Part shown: one piece after another, positions 17,553-26,070 of the stretch
Layout of the letters: each line of letters starts with the position of its first letter
Numbering within the stretch: the stretch's first letter is position 1
NCBI RefSeq assembly: GCF_031082405.1
Contig: NZ_JAVHJU010000004.1
Span: forward strand, 310,001-374,000
Origin: Amycolatopsis sp. A133
GTDB taxonomy: Bacteria > Actinomycetota > Actinomycetes > Mycobacteriales > Pseudonocardiaceae
Length of the DNA: 64,000 nucleotides
Direction: 5' to 3'
Notes under the pieces: generated by a model
What the model saw: the letters and a program-made list of their open reading frames with translations, nothing else
The model's database searches: none
Told to the model about the DNA's origin: nothing
Translations under genes and position numbers: made by a program

Positions 17553-19072
17553 CCTGGACCAACCCGCTGCGCGACGAGCGGGACAAGCGGCTCCCGCGCA
17601 TCGCCGGGCCGTCCAGCCTGGTGATCTTCGGTGTCACCGGCGACCTGGCCCGCAAGAAGCTGATGCCCGCCATCTACGACCTGGCCAACCGCGGGCTGCT
17701 GCCCGCGGGCTTCTCGCTCGTCGGGTTCGCCCGCCGCGACTGGGAGCACCAGGACTTCGGCGAGCTCGTGCACGACTCGGTCAAGGAGCACGCGCGGACG
17801 CCGTTCAAGGAGTCGGTGTGGAACCGGCTCGCCGAAGGCATCCGGTTCGTGCAGGGCACCTTCGACGACGACGACGCCTTCGACCGCCTCGCGCAGACGG
17901 TCCGCGACCTCGACGCCGAACGCGGCACCGGCGGCAACACCGCGTTCTACCTGTCGATCCCGCCCGGTGCGTTCCCGGTGGTGACCAAGCAGCTGGCCCG
18001 CTCCGGGCTGGCGAACGCCGACGAGAACACCTGGCGGCGCGTGGTCATCGAGAAGCCGTTCGGGCACGACCTGAAGAGCGCCGAAGAGCTCAACTCGATC
18101 GTCAACGACGTCTTCCCCGAGGAGTCGGTGTTCCGCATCGACCACTACCTCGGCAAGGAGACGGTGCAGAACATCCTGGCGCTGCGCTTCGCGAACCAGC
18201 TGTTCGAGCCGATCTGGAACGCCAACTACGTCGACCACGTGCAGATCACCATGGCCGAGGACATCGGCCTCGGCGGTCGCGCGGGGTACTACGACGGCAT
18301 CGGCGCCGCCCGGGACGTCATCCAGAACCACCTGCTGCAGCTGCTGGCCTTCACCGCGATGGAGGAGCCGCTGTCGTTCGACCCGCGGGCCCTGCGCGCG
18401 GAGAAGATCAAGGTCCTCTCGGGCACCAAGCCGCTCGGCCCGCTGAGCCAGACGAGCGCGCGCGGCCAGTACGCGGGCGGCTGGCAGGGCGGCACGAAGG
18501 TGCCGGGCCTGCTGCAGGAAGAGGGCTTCGCGAAGGACTCGAAGACCGAGACCTACGCCGCGGTGACCCTCGAGGTGCAGAGCCGCCGCTGGGCCGGGGT
18601 GCCGTTCTACCTGCGCACCGGCAAGCGGCTCGGCCGCCGCGTCACCGAGATCGCCGTCGTGTTCAAGCGGGCGCCGCACCTGCCGTTCGACTCGACCTCG
18701 ACCGAGGAGCTGGGGCAGAACGCCCTGGTCATCCGGGTCCAGCCGGACGAAGGCATCACGCTGCGGTTCGGCTCGAAGGTGCCGGGGACCACGATGGAGG
18801 TCCGCGACGTCACGATGGACTTCGGGTACGGGCACGCGTTCACCGAGTCCTCCCCCGAGGCCTACGAACGCCTGATCCTGGACGTCCTGCTCGGCGAGCC
18901 GTCGCTGTTCCCGGTGAACGAAGAGGTCGAGCTCTCCTGGAAGATCCTCGACCCGATCCTGGAGCACTGGGCCAAGGAAGGGGCGCCGGAGCAGTACGCG
19001 CCGGGCACGTGGGGCCCGCCCTCCGCCGACGAAATGCTGGAGCGCACCGGCCGGAAATGGAGGCGCCCGTGA
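17549..19072 (+). CDS. zwf: glucose-6-phosphate 1-dehydrogenase
   Basis: 507 aa. The NADP-binding motif is IFGVTGDLARKKLMPAIYDL (GxxGDLA), and the active-site peptide is RIDHYLGKETVQNILALRF with the conserved Asp-His and Lys. First oxidative step of the pentose phosphate path, making NADPH. ATGA overlap with pgi; its own stop lies in GTGA overlap with opcA, which encodes the partner needed for full activity in actinobacteria and cyanobacteria. Confidence 0.97.
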   Translation: MTWTNPLRDERDKRLPRIAGPSSLVIFGVTGDLARKKLMPAIYDLANRGLLPAGFSLVGFARRDWEHQDFGELVHDSVKEHARTPFKESVWNRLAEGIRFVQGTFDDDDAFDRLAQTVRDLDAERGTGGNTAFYLSIPPGAFPVVTKQLARSGLANADENTWRRVVIEKPFGHDLKSAEELNSIVNDVFPEESVFRIDHYLGKETVQNILALRFANQLFEPIWNANYVDHVQITMAEDIGLGGRAGYYDGIGAARDVIQNHLLQLLAFTAMEEPLSFDPRALRAEKIKVLSGTKPLGPLSQTSARGQYAGGWQGGTKVPGLLQEEGFAKDSKTETYAAVTLEVQSRRWAGVPFYLRTGKRLGRRVTEIAVVFKRAPHLPFDSTSTEELGQNALVIRVQPDEGITLRFGSKVPGTTMEVRDVTMDFGYGHAFTESSPEAYERLILDVLLGEPSLFPVNEEVELSWKILDPILEHWAKEGAPEQYAPGTWGPPSADEMLERTGRKWRRP

Positions 19073-20118
19073 TCATCGACCTGCCGTCCACCACGACTTC
19101 GGCACTCAACAAGAAGCTGGTGGAGATCCGCGAACAGGGCGGGCAAGTCGCGCTCGGGCGGGTGCTGACGCTGGTCATCGTGGCCGACGACGACGCCCAC
19201 CTCGAAGAGGCCATCGAAGCGGCCAACGGCGCGAGCCGCGAGCACCCGTCACGGGTGATCGTGGTCGCCAAGGGCGCCCGCACGGCGGCGCCGCGCATCG
19301 ACGGCCAGATCCGGGTCGGCGGCGACGCCGGCGCGAGCGAGGTCATCGTGCTGCGCCTGTACGGCCCGCTGGCCGCGCAGGGCCAGAGCGCGGTGGTGCC
19401 GCTGCTGCTGCCGGACGCGCCGATCGTGTGCTGGTGGCCCGGGGCCGGCCCGAAGGACCCGGACAAGGACCCGCTCGGCGAGCTGGCCCAGCGCCGGATC
19501 ACCGACTCGGCCGCGGAGAAGAACCCGGTCAAGGCGCTGACCACGCGGGCGAAGGCGTACACCGAGGGGGACACCGACCTGGCCTGGACGCGCCTCACGC
19601 ACTGGCGCGCCCAGCTCGTCTCGGCGCTCGACCTGCCGCCGTACGAGAAGATCACCGCCGCGACGGTGACCGGCGAGGCCGACTCGCCGTCGACCGAGCT
19701 GCTGGCCGCCTGGCTGGCCCAGTACCTGAAGGTGCCGGTCAAGCGGGTCAAGAGCTCGGGCGCGGCCGGGATCATCTCGGTGACGCTCGAACGCCGCTCG
19801 GGCCCGGTGGAACTGCACCGCCCGGACGGCCGCGTGGGCACGCTGACCCAGCCGGGCCAGCCGACCCGCCGGCTCGCGTTGCAGCGGCGCAGCACGCAGG
19901 ACTGCCTGATCGAGGAGCTGCGCCGGCTCGACCCGGACGAGGTCTACGAAGCGGCCCTGCACGGCCTGGGCAAGATCACGTCGGGCACGAACGGCAAGAC
20001 GGGCGCACCGCCCAAGGCCGACGTGACGTCCCCGGCCGCGGCGGCGGCTGCTTCTTCGGGTCCGGCTTCGGGTTCGGGTTCGGCCGCCGGTCCGGCTTCG
20101 GGCAAGGCGAAGAAATGA
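19069..20118 (+). CDS. opcA: glucose-6-phosphate dehydrogenase assembly protein OpcA
   Basis: 349 aa. The N-terminus (VIIDLPSTTTSALNKKL) matches OpcA starts, so the GTG at 19069, in a GTGA overlap with zwf, is preferred to the ATG at 19057. The PLLLPDAPIVCWWPG stretch is typical. OpcA activates or assembles Zwf. The last 40 or so residues are low complexity (Ala, Ser, Gly, Pro) ending GKAKK, an extension that looks added to the folded core. ATGA overlap with pgl. Confidence 0.92.
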   Translation: MIIDLPSTTTSALNKKLVEIREQGGQVALGRVLTLVIVADDDAHLEEAIEAANGASREHPSRVIVVAKGARTAAPRIDGQIRVGGDAGASEVIVLRLYGPLAAQGQSAVVPLLLPDAPIVCWWPGAGPKDPDKDPLGELAQRRITDSAAEKNPVKALTTRAKAYTEGDTDLAWTRLTHWRAQLVSALDLPPYEKITAATVTGEADSPSTELLAAWLAQYLKVPVKRVKSSGAAGIISVTLERRSGPVELHRPDGRVGTLTQPGQPTRRLALQRRSTQDCLIEELRRLDPDEVYEAALHGLGKITSGTNGKTGAPPKADVTSPAAAAAASSGPASGSGSAAGPASGKAKK

Positions 20119-20894
20119 GCAAGACGGAAGTCGTCGTCTACGCGAACCAGGACCTCCTGGCCGCCGCGGCGGCGGCTCGTCTGGTCACCCGCCTGGTGGA
20201 CGTCCAGGCGGCGAAGGGATCGGCGTCCCTGGTGCTCACGGGCGGCGGCACGGGCATCGCGGTGCTGTCGGAGCTGCGGGCTTCCTCGGCCCGCGACGCG
20301 ATCGACTGGTCCCGGCTGGACGTCTACTGGGGCGACGAGCGGTTCGTGCCGGCGGATTCGGACGAGCGGAACGAGAAGCAGGCCCGCGAGGCCCTGCTGG
20401 ACCACGTGCCGCTGGACCCGAAGCGGATCCACGCGATGGCGCCGTCGGACGGCGAGTTCGGCGACGACGTCGACGCGGCAGCCGCGGCTTACGCCGACGT
20501 GCTGGCTTCTCAGGCGGGCCCGGAGGACCACGGCGACGTGCCGTCGTTCGACATCATGCTCCTCGGCCTGGGCGGCGAGGGGCACACGGCATCGGTGTTC
20601 CCGGAGTCCCCGGCGGTGTACGAGACCGAGCGATCGGTGGTGGCGGTGCGCAACTGCCCCAAGCCGCCACCGACCCGGGTGTCCCTGACCCTGCCGGCGA
20701 TCCGCCGGGCCCGTGACGTGTGGCTGATGACGGCCGGCGAGGCCAAGGCCGACGCGGTGGCGTTGGCGTTGGCCGGGGCCGGCGAGGTTCAGCTGCCGGT
20801 GGCCGGGGCCCGCGGGCACCGGCGGACGTTGTGGCTGCTGGACCGCGCTGCGGCGGGGAAGCTGACGAAGGTGTATCAGCCGCCTACCGCATGA
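20115..20894 (+). CDS. pgl: 6-phosphogluconolactonase
   Basis: 259-aa DevB/SOL family enzyme that hydrolyses 6-phosphogluconolactone, the product of Zwf. Motifs: LVLTGGGTGIAVLSEL, DVYWGDERFVP, and the catalytic LLGLGGEGHTASVFP with its His. Last gene of the operon, coupled to opcA by ATGA; a hairpin begins 10 bases after the stop. Confidence 0.95.
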   Translation: MSKTEVVVYANQDLLAAAAAARLVTRLVDVQAAKGSASLVLTGGGTGIAVLSELRASSARDAIDWSRLDVYWGDERFVPADSDERNEKQAREALLDHVPLDPKRIHAMAPSDGEFGDDVDAAAAAYADVLASQAGPEDHGDVPSFDIMLLGLGGEGHTASVFPESPAVYETERSVVAVRNCPKPPPTRVSLTLPAIRRARDVWLMTAGEAKADAVALALAGAGEVQLPVAGARGHRRTLWLLDRAAAGKLTKVYQPPTA

Positions 20895-20903
20895 GTGTTG
20901 TCG

Positions 20904-20937
20904 GTGAAGGCCCTCTGCTTCGGCAGGGGGCCTTCAC
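20904..20937 (+). terminator. terminator hairpin after pgl
   Basis: GTGAAGGCCC ... GGGCCTTCAC arms enclosing CTGCTTCGGCAG, a stem capped by a stable TTCG tetraloop. It lies 10 bases past the pgl stop and probably ends the pentose phosphate operon and the convergent TetR gene. Confidence 0.85.
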
Positions 20938-20984
20938 TCGTTGGCGCGGGCCTGCCGATACGCGGGACCGGACACGCATCGGCG

Positions 20985-21545
20985 TCACTCGGTTCGCCAG
21001 CCGCGCTCCAGGCGGGCGAAGATCTCCTCCGCGGCCCGGCGGGGCTGGCTGTCGGCCAGGATCAGCTCGCGCGACGCCAGCGTGAAGCGGGCCAAGGCCG
21101 CGCACGCCACGTCGCCCTCCGGGGCTGCGCTCTCCTCGGCGATCGCGCGGGCCAGCGCTGTCTCGTGGCGCATCCACATCCGCCGCGCGTAGTCGCGCAG
21201 CGCCGGCTCGCTCTCGATCAGGTGCAGGAACTCGTCGCTGGGCGCGCTCACGGACAGGCGCAGGAGGTGCTCGCGCAGCGCCTCCACGACCGTGCAGCCC
21301 GGCGGCCGGCCGTGCACCGCGCCGACGAGCGCCGCCTCGATGTCCTCGTCCTGGTCGAACACCAGGGCTTCCTTGCTCGGGAAGTACTTGAACAACGTCG
21401 TCACCGAGACGTCGGCGGCGTCCGCGATCTCCTTCACGCTGACCTGGTCGTAGCCGCGGTCGAGGAACAGCTCGAGCGCGGCGTCGGCCAGTGCCTTGCG
21501 GGTCTGCGCCTTCTTGCGCTCGCGGCGTCCGATCACTTCGGTCAT
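20985..21545 (-). CDS. TetR-family transcriptional regulator
   Basis: 186 aa. The N-terminal helix-turn-helix is clear (LELFLDRGYDQVSVKEIADAADVSVTTLFKYFPSKEAL, residues about 24-61); the rest is the ligand-binding domain. It is divergent from the FAD monooxygenase gene with 70 bases between starts, so it most likely represses that gene and itself until a substrate binds. Confidence 0.92.
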   Translation of the reverse strand: MTEVIGRRERKKAQTRKALADAALELFLDRGYDQVSVKEIADAADVSVTTLFKYFPSKEALVFDQDEDIEAALVGAVHGRPPGCTVVEALREHLLRLSVSAPSDEFLHLIESEPALRDYARRMWMRHETALARAIAEESAAPEGDVACAALARFTLASRELILADSQPRRAAEEIFARLERGWRTE

Positions 21546-21593
21546 GCACTGAAGTCTAACTCACTACAAAAGTTAAGTCATTGCATCTTTTGA

Positions 21594-21615
21594 GTCACTC
21601 TGCTTTCGTAGTGAC
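21594..21615. promoter_or_regulatory. inverted repeat next to the monooxygenase start (TetR operator candidate)
   Basis: GTCACT (21594-21599) and AGTGAC (21610-21615) form an inverted repeat with a 10-base spacer, ending directly at the ATG at 21616. The wider divergent region is AT-richer than the surroundings and carries related pieces (CTCACTACAAAAG and CTTTTGAGTCAC), so the operator may be larger. Confidence 0.5.
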
Positions 21616-22716
21616 ATGACTTCTTCTCGTATCGCGATCGCCGGCGCCGGGCTCGGCGGCCTCGCCTGCGCCCGCGTCCTGCAGCTCCACGGCCTCGACG
21701 TCACCGTCTTCGAACAGGAACCGGCCGCCGACGCCCGGCCGCAGGGCGGAACGCTCGACATGCACGGCGACACCGGCCAGGTCGCCCTCCGCACCGCGCG
21801 GCTGCACGACCGGTTCCGCACCTTGGCCCGCCCGGAGGGCCAGCAGATGCGCGCCCTCGACCCGCACACGGCCGAGGTGGTCATCGACGAGCTGCCCGAG
21901 GGCGACTTCCGGCCCGAAATCGACCGCGGCCAGCTCCGCGGGATCCTGCTGGACTCCCTCGCCCCCGGCACCGTCCGGTGGGGACACCCGGTCGCCGACG
22001 TCACCGCGACCGGCGACGGCGCCCGGCTGACGTTCGCCGATGGCCGAGCTCAGGACTTCGAGCTGGTCGTCGGCGCGGACGGCGCGTGGTCCCGCGTCCG
22101 GCGCGCCCTCACCGGCGTCCGGCCCGAGTACAGCGGGGTCACCTTCGTGGAGTTCGGCCTGGACGAGGCCGACCGCCGTCATCCGGCGCTGGCCGCGCGG
22201 ACCGGCCAGGGCACGATGATGACGAAGGTCGACGGGAAGGCGCTTGTCGCCCAGCGCACCAGCAGCGGCCACATCCGCTGCTACGCGACCTTCTACGCCC
22301 CCGAGGACTGGGCCGCCGGCCTCGACTTCGCCGACACGGGCGCCGTGCGGGCGAGCCTGCTCGAGCGCTACGCCGGCTGGCACCCGGATCTGCTCGCGTA
22401 CCTGCGGGACCTCGACGGCGGGTTCGCGCACCGGCCGCTGCACGTCCTGCCGGTGCCGCACGCCTGGACGACCACGCCCGGGCTCACGCTGCTCGGCGAC
22501 GCCGCGCACCTGATGCCGCCGCTCGGTGTCGGCGCGAACCTCGCCATGCTGGACGGCACCGAGCTGGCGACCGCGCTGGCCACGGCGCCGAGCGTCGGGG
22601 AAGCGGTCCGGGCGTACGAAGCGGGGATGCTGCCGCGGTCGATCGAGACCGCGAAGGCGTGCGCCTCGGGCCTGCACGACCTGCTGAGCGACGACCTCGG
22701 ATCCATGGCCGCCTGA
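21616..22716 (+). CDS. FAD-dependent monooxygenase (TetX-like aromatic hydroxylase family)
   Basis: 366 aa. FAD-binding dinucleotide fold IAGAGLGGLACARVLQLHGLDVTVFEQE; DG motif VVGADGAWSRVR; GD motif TLLGDAAHLMPPLGVGANLAMLDG. No membrane segment. Such enzymes hydroxylate aromatic compounds, and some (TetX) inactivate tetracyclines; substrate here is unknown. Controlled by the divergent TetR, which suggests induction by a toxic or exogenous compound. Confidence 0.9.
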   Translation: MTSSRIAIAGAGLGGLACARVLQLHGLDVTVFEQEPAADARPQGGTLDMHGDTGQVALRTARLHDRFRTLARPEGQQMRALDPHTAEVVIDELPEGDFRPEIDRGQLRGILLDSLAPGTVRWGHPVADVTATGDGARLTFADGRAQDFELVVGADGAWSRVRRALTGVRPEYSGVTFVEFGLDEADRRHPALAARTGQGTMMTKVDGKALVAQRTSSGHIRCYATFYAPEDWAAGLDFADTGAVRASLLERYAGWHPDLLAYLRDLDGGFAHRPLHVLPVPHAWTTTPGLTLLGDAAHLMPPLGVGANLAMLDGTELATALATAPSVGEAVRAYEAGMLPRSIETAKACASGLHDLLSDDLGSMAA

Positions 22717-23006
22717 GAACTACCGCCGGACGACCACACGTGGGTAACATGATTCCCACGATGTGGTCGTCTTGGCACACGTTGAGAAACAGCACCCCCA
22801 CCCTGGGTAGCACTTCTCGCCGGCTCTGCCCCGGACGGCCCAGCCAATTACGGAATCCGGACGCCGGAGCATCGACTGCGGGTGAAACTAACCGTCTCCG
22901 TACGCGACCTCGTTAGCATCCGCACATTTGTCTGCCGCTGCGCGTCCCGATCGGGCCCTGAGCGCCTCTCACCAACAAGTCCACAAGACGAATGGGGTCG
23001 CCAGCG
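22717..23006. promoter_or_regulatory. 290-base gap with strong hairpin and sensor-kinase promoter
   Basis: No gene seen. The first part holds the hairpin at 22729-22771; the remainder should contain the promoter of the sensor kinase, but no clear hexamers stand out. Confidence 0.45.
22729..22771 (+). terminator. strong hairpin after the monooxygenase gene
   Basis: GACGACCACACGTGGG pairs with CCCACG-A-TGTGGTCGTC, a 16-bp stem with a single bulged A and a 10-base loop. It starts 13 bases after the stop at 22716. Confidence 0.85.
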
Positions 23007-24206
23007 ATGAGTACAGAGGGACTCTCGATTCCAGGCATCTCGATCGCCGGCTCGGGGCCGTCGGCCGCCGAGCGGGTGCGCAAGCGCGGCCTGAGCCTCT
23101 TCGGCTCGGTGCCCCGCCCCGCTGTGGTCACGTTCGCCATCGAGGCGGCCGCGGTCATCCTGGCCGTGCTCGACGTCTGGCTGGTCATTCCGGAGAAGGC
23201 CCAGCCGTACTCCATCTACCTGTCCGGCGCGGCCTGCCTCGCGGTGGTGTTCCGGCGGAAGTTCCCGTTCCTCGCCGTGCTCGTCGCGGTCCCCGGCTTC
23301 CTGGCCGGCTGGGCCCAGCTCGCGTCGATGATCACGCTCGGCATGCTCGCCACCCGCCGTCAGCTGCACTGGCAGGTCTGGGTCGGGGCCGCGCTGGTGT
23401 GGACCTGCCGGTTCGTGCAGTGGCCGCTCGAGGACTTCGCCCAGCTGAGCTGGCGCGAACACATCCTCGACGGCATTTACGGCGTGCTGGTCGCCGGCAT
23501 GCCGATCGCGATCGGCCTGCTCGTCGGGGCGCGGACCGAGGTTTCGAACAAGCTCGCCGAGCTGGCCACGAGCCGCGACCGTGAGCGCCGCTTCCACGCC
23601 GACGCCGTCCGCGCCGAGGAACGCGCCCGGCTGGCCCGCGAGATGCACGACGTCGTCTCCCACCAGATCACGCTGATCGCCATGCAGGCCGGCGCGCTGC
23701 AGGCCCAGACCACCGACGACCGGGCGCTGGAGACCGCGCAGGTCATCCGCACGTTGTCGAAGCGGACCCTGGAGGAGCTGCGGTCGCTGGTCAGCGTGCT
23801 GCGCGCCGGTTCGGACGACGACGGCCCGCGGCCGGGCATCAACGAGCTCGACCGGCTGATCCGCACGTCCGAGGTCCCGGTGCACCTGACCGTGGAGCAC
23901 CTGCCGGAGGCGCTGCCCAACCAGGTCTCGGCGGCCGCCTACCGGACGGTGCAGGAGTGCCTGACGAACGTCCACAAGCACGCCCCGGGTGCGACGGCGA
24001 CCATCCGCATCCAGGGTGAGCACGGCGCACTCAAGATCGAGGTCCGCAACGAACGGGCCAACCGGCCGACGGAGGGTCTGCCTTCGGGCGGCCACGGCCT
24101 GACGGGCCTGGCCGAGCGGGCCCGCCTGCTGGGCGGAAGCTTCGAGACCTCGGGCACGGAGGACGGCGGCTTCCGGGTCCGGGCACGCTACCCCCTGGAC
24201 CGCTGA
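23007..24206 (+). CDS. sensor histidine kinase, NarL-type (orphan)
   Basis: 399 aa. About four hydrophobic segments (residues 40-175), then a HisKA_3 dimerisation box RLAREMHDVVSHQITLIAMQ with phospho-acceptor His214, an N-box in RTVQECLTNVHKHAPG and a G-box in GGHGLTGLAERARLLGG. The ATG at 23007 has GGGG about 9 bases upstream; an ATG at 22992 would add 5 residues. No response regulator gene lies beside it, so its partner is encoded elsewhere. Signal unknown. Confidence 0.88.
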   Translation: MSTEGLSIPGISIAGSGPSAAERVRKRGLSLFGSVPRPAVVTFAIEAAAVILAVLDVWLVIPEKAQPYSIYLSGAACLAVVFRRKFPFLAVLVAVPGFLAGWAQLASMITLGMLATRRQLHWQVWVGAALVWTCRFVQWPLEDFAQLSWREHILDGIYGVLVAGMPIAIGLLVGARTEVSNKLAELATSRDRERRFHADAVRAEERARLAREMHDVVSHQITLIAMQAGALQAQTTDDRALETAQVIRTLSKRTLEELRSLVSVLRAGSDDDGPRPGINELDRLIRTSEVPVHLTVEHLPEALPNQVSAAAYRTVQECLTNVHKHAPGATATIRIQGEHGALKIEVRNERANRPTEGLPSGGHGLTGLAERARLLGGSFETSGTEDGGFRVRARYPLDR

Positions 24207-24240
24207 CCGCCGGCCCGGTCTGCAGGACGTGTGATCCGGC

Positions 24241-24405
24241 GGGCATCACCCGTGTCCCCAGGGGCATCTCGCGTGATTGGACGGGCATCACCCGTGTCTC
24301 AGGAGGCATCTCGCGTGATTGAGCGGGCATCGCGATGATGCCTATCCAGTCACGCGTGATGCCCCGCTGATCACGCGTGATGCCCCGCCAGTCACGCGTG
24401 AGGCC
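24241..24405. repeat. palindromic repeat array between convergent genes
   Basis: A motif of the form GGGCATCnCGCGTGA appears in four variants on the plus strand (near 24241, 24261, 24283 and 24304). A central near-palindrome GGGCATCGCGATGATGCC lies at 24324-24341. The motif then appears three times inverted (TCACGCGTGATGCCCC near 24350, 24371 and 24392). The whole can fold as one long imperfect cruciform. It has no open frame of note and sits between the sensor kinase and rbpA stops. Confidence 0.75.
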
Positions 24406-24420
24406 TGCTTGAGCGCGCGG

Positions 24421-24460
24421 AAAGCCACCTCGAGGGGTCTGCTGCCCTCGGGGTGGCTTT
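24421..24460 (-). terminator. terminator hairpin after rbpA
   Basis: AAAGCCACC-TCGAGGG pairs with CCCTCGG-GGTGGCTTT, a stem of about 15 bp with a short loop; on the minus strand it starts 14 bases after the rbpA stop. Confidence 0.85.
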
Positions 24461-24473
24461 TCGGGTGGAACGG

Positions 24474-24818
24474 TTAGAGGATTTCCCGGCGCTTGCGCAG
24501 GCGGGCGAGCGCCTCCGCCAGGATGGCCTCGCCGTCGGCGTCGCTGCGCCGCTCCTTCACGTAGGCCAAGTGCGTCTTGTACGGCTCGGTCCGCGGCGCG
24601 GCCGGTGGGTTCTTTTCGTCCTGCCCGCCGGGGAGCCCGCAGCGGGGGCAGTCCCACTCGTCGGGGATTTCCGCGTCGAGCGAGAACGACGGCCGTGCCT
24701 CGTGCCCGTTGGCACACCAGTAGGAGATGCGGCGTCGCGGCGCCGACTCTCCCCGTTCCGATTCGCCCGTAGGACCGGCACCCACCCGGGTGCCCCGAAT
24801 CGCGTTACCGCCAACCAT
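24474..24818 (-). CDS. rbpA: RNA polymerase-binding protein RbpA
   Basis: 114 aa. RbpA binds RNA polymerase and group 1/2 sigma factors and helps open promoters; it also affects rifampicin tolerance. Visible: N-terminal IRGTRVG, the core zinc motif with Cys pairs (YWCANGH and WDCPRCG), the basic linker region with PRTEPYKTHL, and the sigma-interacting helix ERRSDADGEAILAEALARL. Slightly diverged from the Streptomyces and mycobacterial forms I remember, but both zinc Cys pairs are kept. Placed after secG on the same strand. Confidence 0.9.
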   Translation of the reverse strand: MVGGNAIRGTRVGAGPTGESERGESAPRRRISYWCANGHEARPSFSLDAEIPDEWDCPRCGLPGGQDEKNPPAAPRTEPYKTHLAYVKERRSDADGEAILAEALARLRKRREIL

Positions 24819-24926
24819 GAACCCTCACACCTAGGAATCGGCGGCGCGCCCCCCAATAGGCACGCCGAATCACTGCGCCCCGCCGCCTCGACCCGGTCTC
24901 GGCTCGACGACGGAACGCCGGACGCC

Positions 24927-25157
24927 TCACACCTTGAGCAGCAGACCCAGGCCCACGATGCTGATCAGCCAGACCGCGCCCAGCAGCAGGGTGATCCGGT
25001 CGAGGTTCTTCTCGGCCACGCTCGACCCGGCCAGGCTCGACTGCATCCCGCCGCCGAACAGCGACGACAGGCCACCGCCCCGGCCACGGTGCAGCAGCAC
25101 AGCGACCACCAGCAGGACGCTGGAGACGATCAACAGGATTTGCAGGAACAGCTTCAT
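24927..25157 (-). CDS. secG: preprotein translocase subunit SecG
   Basis: 76 aa with two membrane segments (residues 3-22 and 55-74) separated by the Gly-rich loop GRGGGLSSLFGGG typical of SecG. Part of the SecYEG channel. Lies after tpiA, its usual place in actinobacteria and firmicutes. Confidence 0.93.
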   Translation of the reverse strand: MKLFLQILLIVSSVLLVVAVLLHRGRGGGLSSLFGGGMQSSLAGSSVAEKNLDRITLLLGAVWLISIVGLGLLLKV

Positions 25158-25183
25158 GTCATCCTCTGGGCTCTAGGAGAATG

Positions 25184-25226
25184 CAGGGGTACGGCATGGT
25201 CGTTTCCGACCACCACCGTACCCCTG
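25184..25226 (-). terminator. long hairpin between tpiA and secG
   Basis: CAGGGGTACGG and CCGTACCCCTG form an 11-bp perfect outer stem; inside, TGGTCG/CGACCA forms a second stem around TTTC. It lies after the tpiA stop and just before secG, so it may end the gap-pgk-tpiA transcript or attenuate reading into secG. Confidence 0.8.
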
Positions 25227-25284
25227 GACTCGTCCACTGCTGTGTGACGGACCGGATACACAGGCTACCCGGTCGTGGCCTCGA

Positions 25285-26070
25285 TCAGGGCAGCGGCCCG
25301 CCCGCGGCGAGTGCGCAGAGTTTCGTGAACTCTTCACCGTCCAGGCTCGCTCCGCCGACCAGGGCACCGTCGATGTTCTCCCGGCCCACCAGCTCGCTGA
25401 TGTTGCCCGACTTCACCGATCCCCCGTAGAGCACCCGGACGGACGAAGCGACCTCGTCGCCGTACTTCTCCTGGAGGGTGGCGCGGATGGCCTTGCAGAC
25501 CTCTTCGGCGTCCGACGACGACGCGACCTTGCCGGTGCCGATCGCCCAAACCGGCTCGTACGCGATCACCACGTCCTTGACCTGCTCGGCCTTGAGGCCC
25601 TTCAGGCCGTCGATCAGCTGCGTCGTGGTGTGGTGGATGTGCTCGCCGGCCTCGCGGACCTCGAGCTTCTCCCCGATGCAGAGGATCGGCGTGATGCCGT
25701 GCTTGAGCGCGGCCTTGACCTTCTTGTTGACCAGTTCGTCGGTCTCGGCGTGGTACTCGCGCCGCTCCGAGTGCCCGACCGCGACGAACTTGCAGCCCAG
25801 CTTGGCCAGCATCAGGCCGGAGATGTCACCGGTGTAGGCGCCGGAGTCGTGCGGCGAGATGTCCTGCGCGCCGTAGGTGAGCGACAGCTTGTCGCCGTCG
25901 ACCAGGGTCTGCACGCTGCGGATGTCGGTGAACGGCGGCAGCACCGCCACGTCGACCTTCGCGTAGTACTTCTCCGGCAGCGCGAAGGCGATCTTCTGCA
26001 CCAGCGCGATCGCCTCGAGGTGGTTCTGGTTCATCTTCCAGTTGCCGGCGATGAACGGCTTGCGTGCCAC
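25285..26070 (-). CDS. tpiA: triosephosphate isomerase
   Basis: 261 aa. Active-site Lys in AGNWKMN (residues 9-15), His in VGHSERR, and Glu in [19 protein letters not shown]; the C-terminal phosphate-binding YGGSVKSGN and GALVGGASL are present. Glycolytic interconversion of DHAP and GAP. GTG start, overlapping the pgk stop by one base (TAGTG). Confidence 0.97.
   Translation of the reverse strand: MARKPFIAGNWKMNQNHLEAIALVQKIAFALPEKYYAKVDVAVLPPFTDIRSVQTLVDGDKLSLTYGAQDISPHDSGAYTGDISGLMLAKLGCKFVAVGHSERREYHAETDELVNKKVKAALKHGITPILCIGEKLEVREAGEHIHHTTTQLIDGLKGLKAEQVKDVVIAYEPVWAIGTGKVASSSDAEEVCKAIRATLQEKYGDEVASSVRVLYGGSVKSGNISELVGRENIDGALVGGASLDGEEFTKLCALAAGGPLP

Noticed and set aside
15621..18967. 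Long minus-strand frames over tal-pgi-zwf
   Set aside because: Mirror frames of clear enzymes; no ribosome binding sites or recognisable motifs.
24241..24405. CRISPR-like repeated segments
   Set aside because: Units are palindromic, change orientation and have no regular spacers; no cas genes nearby.
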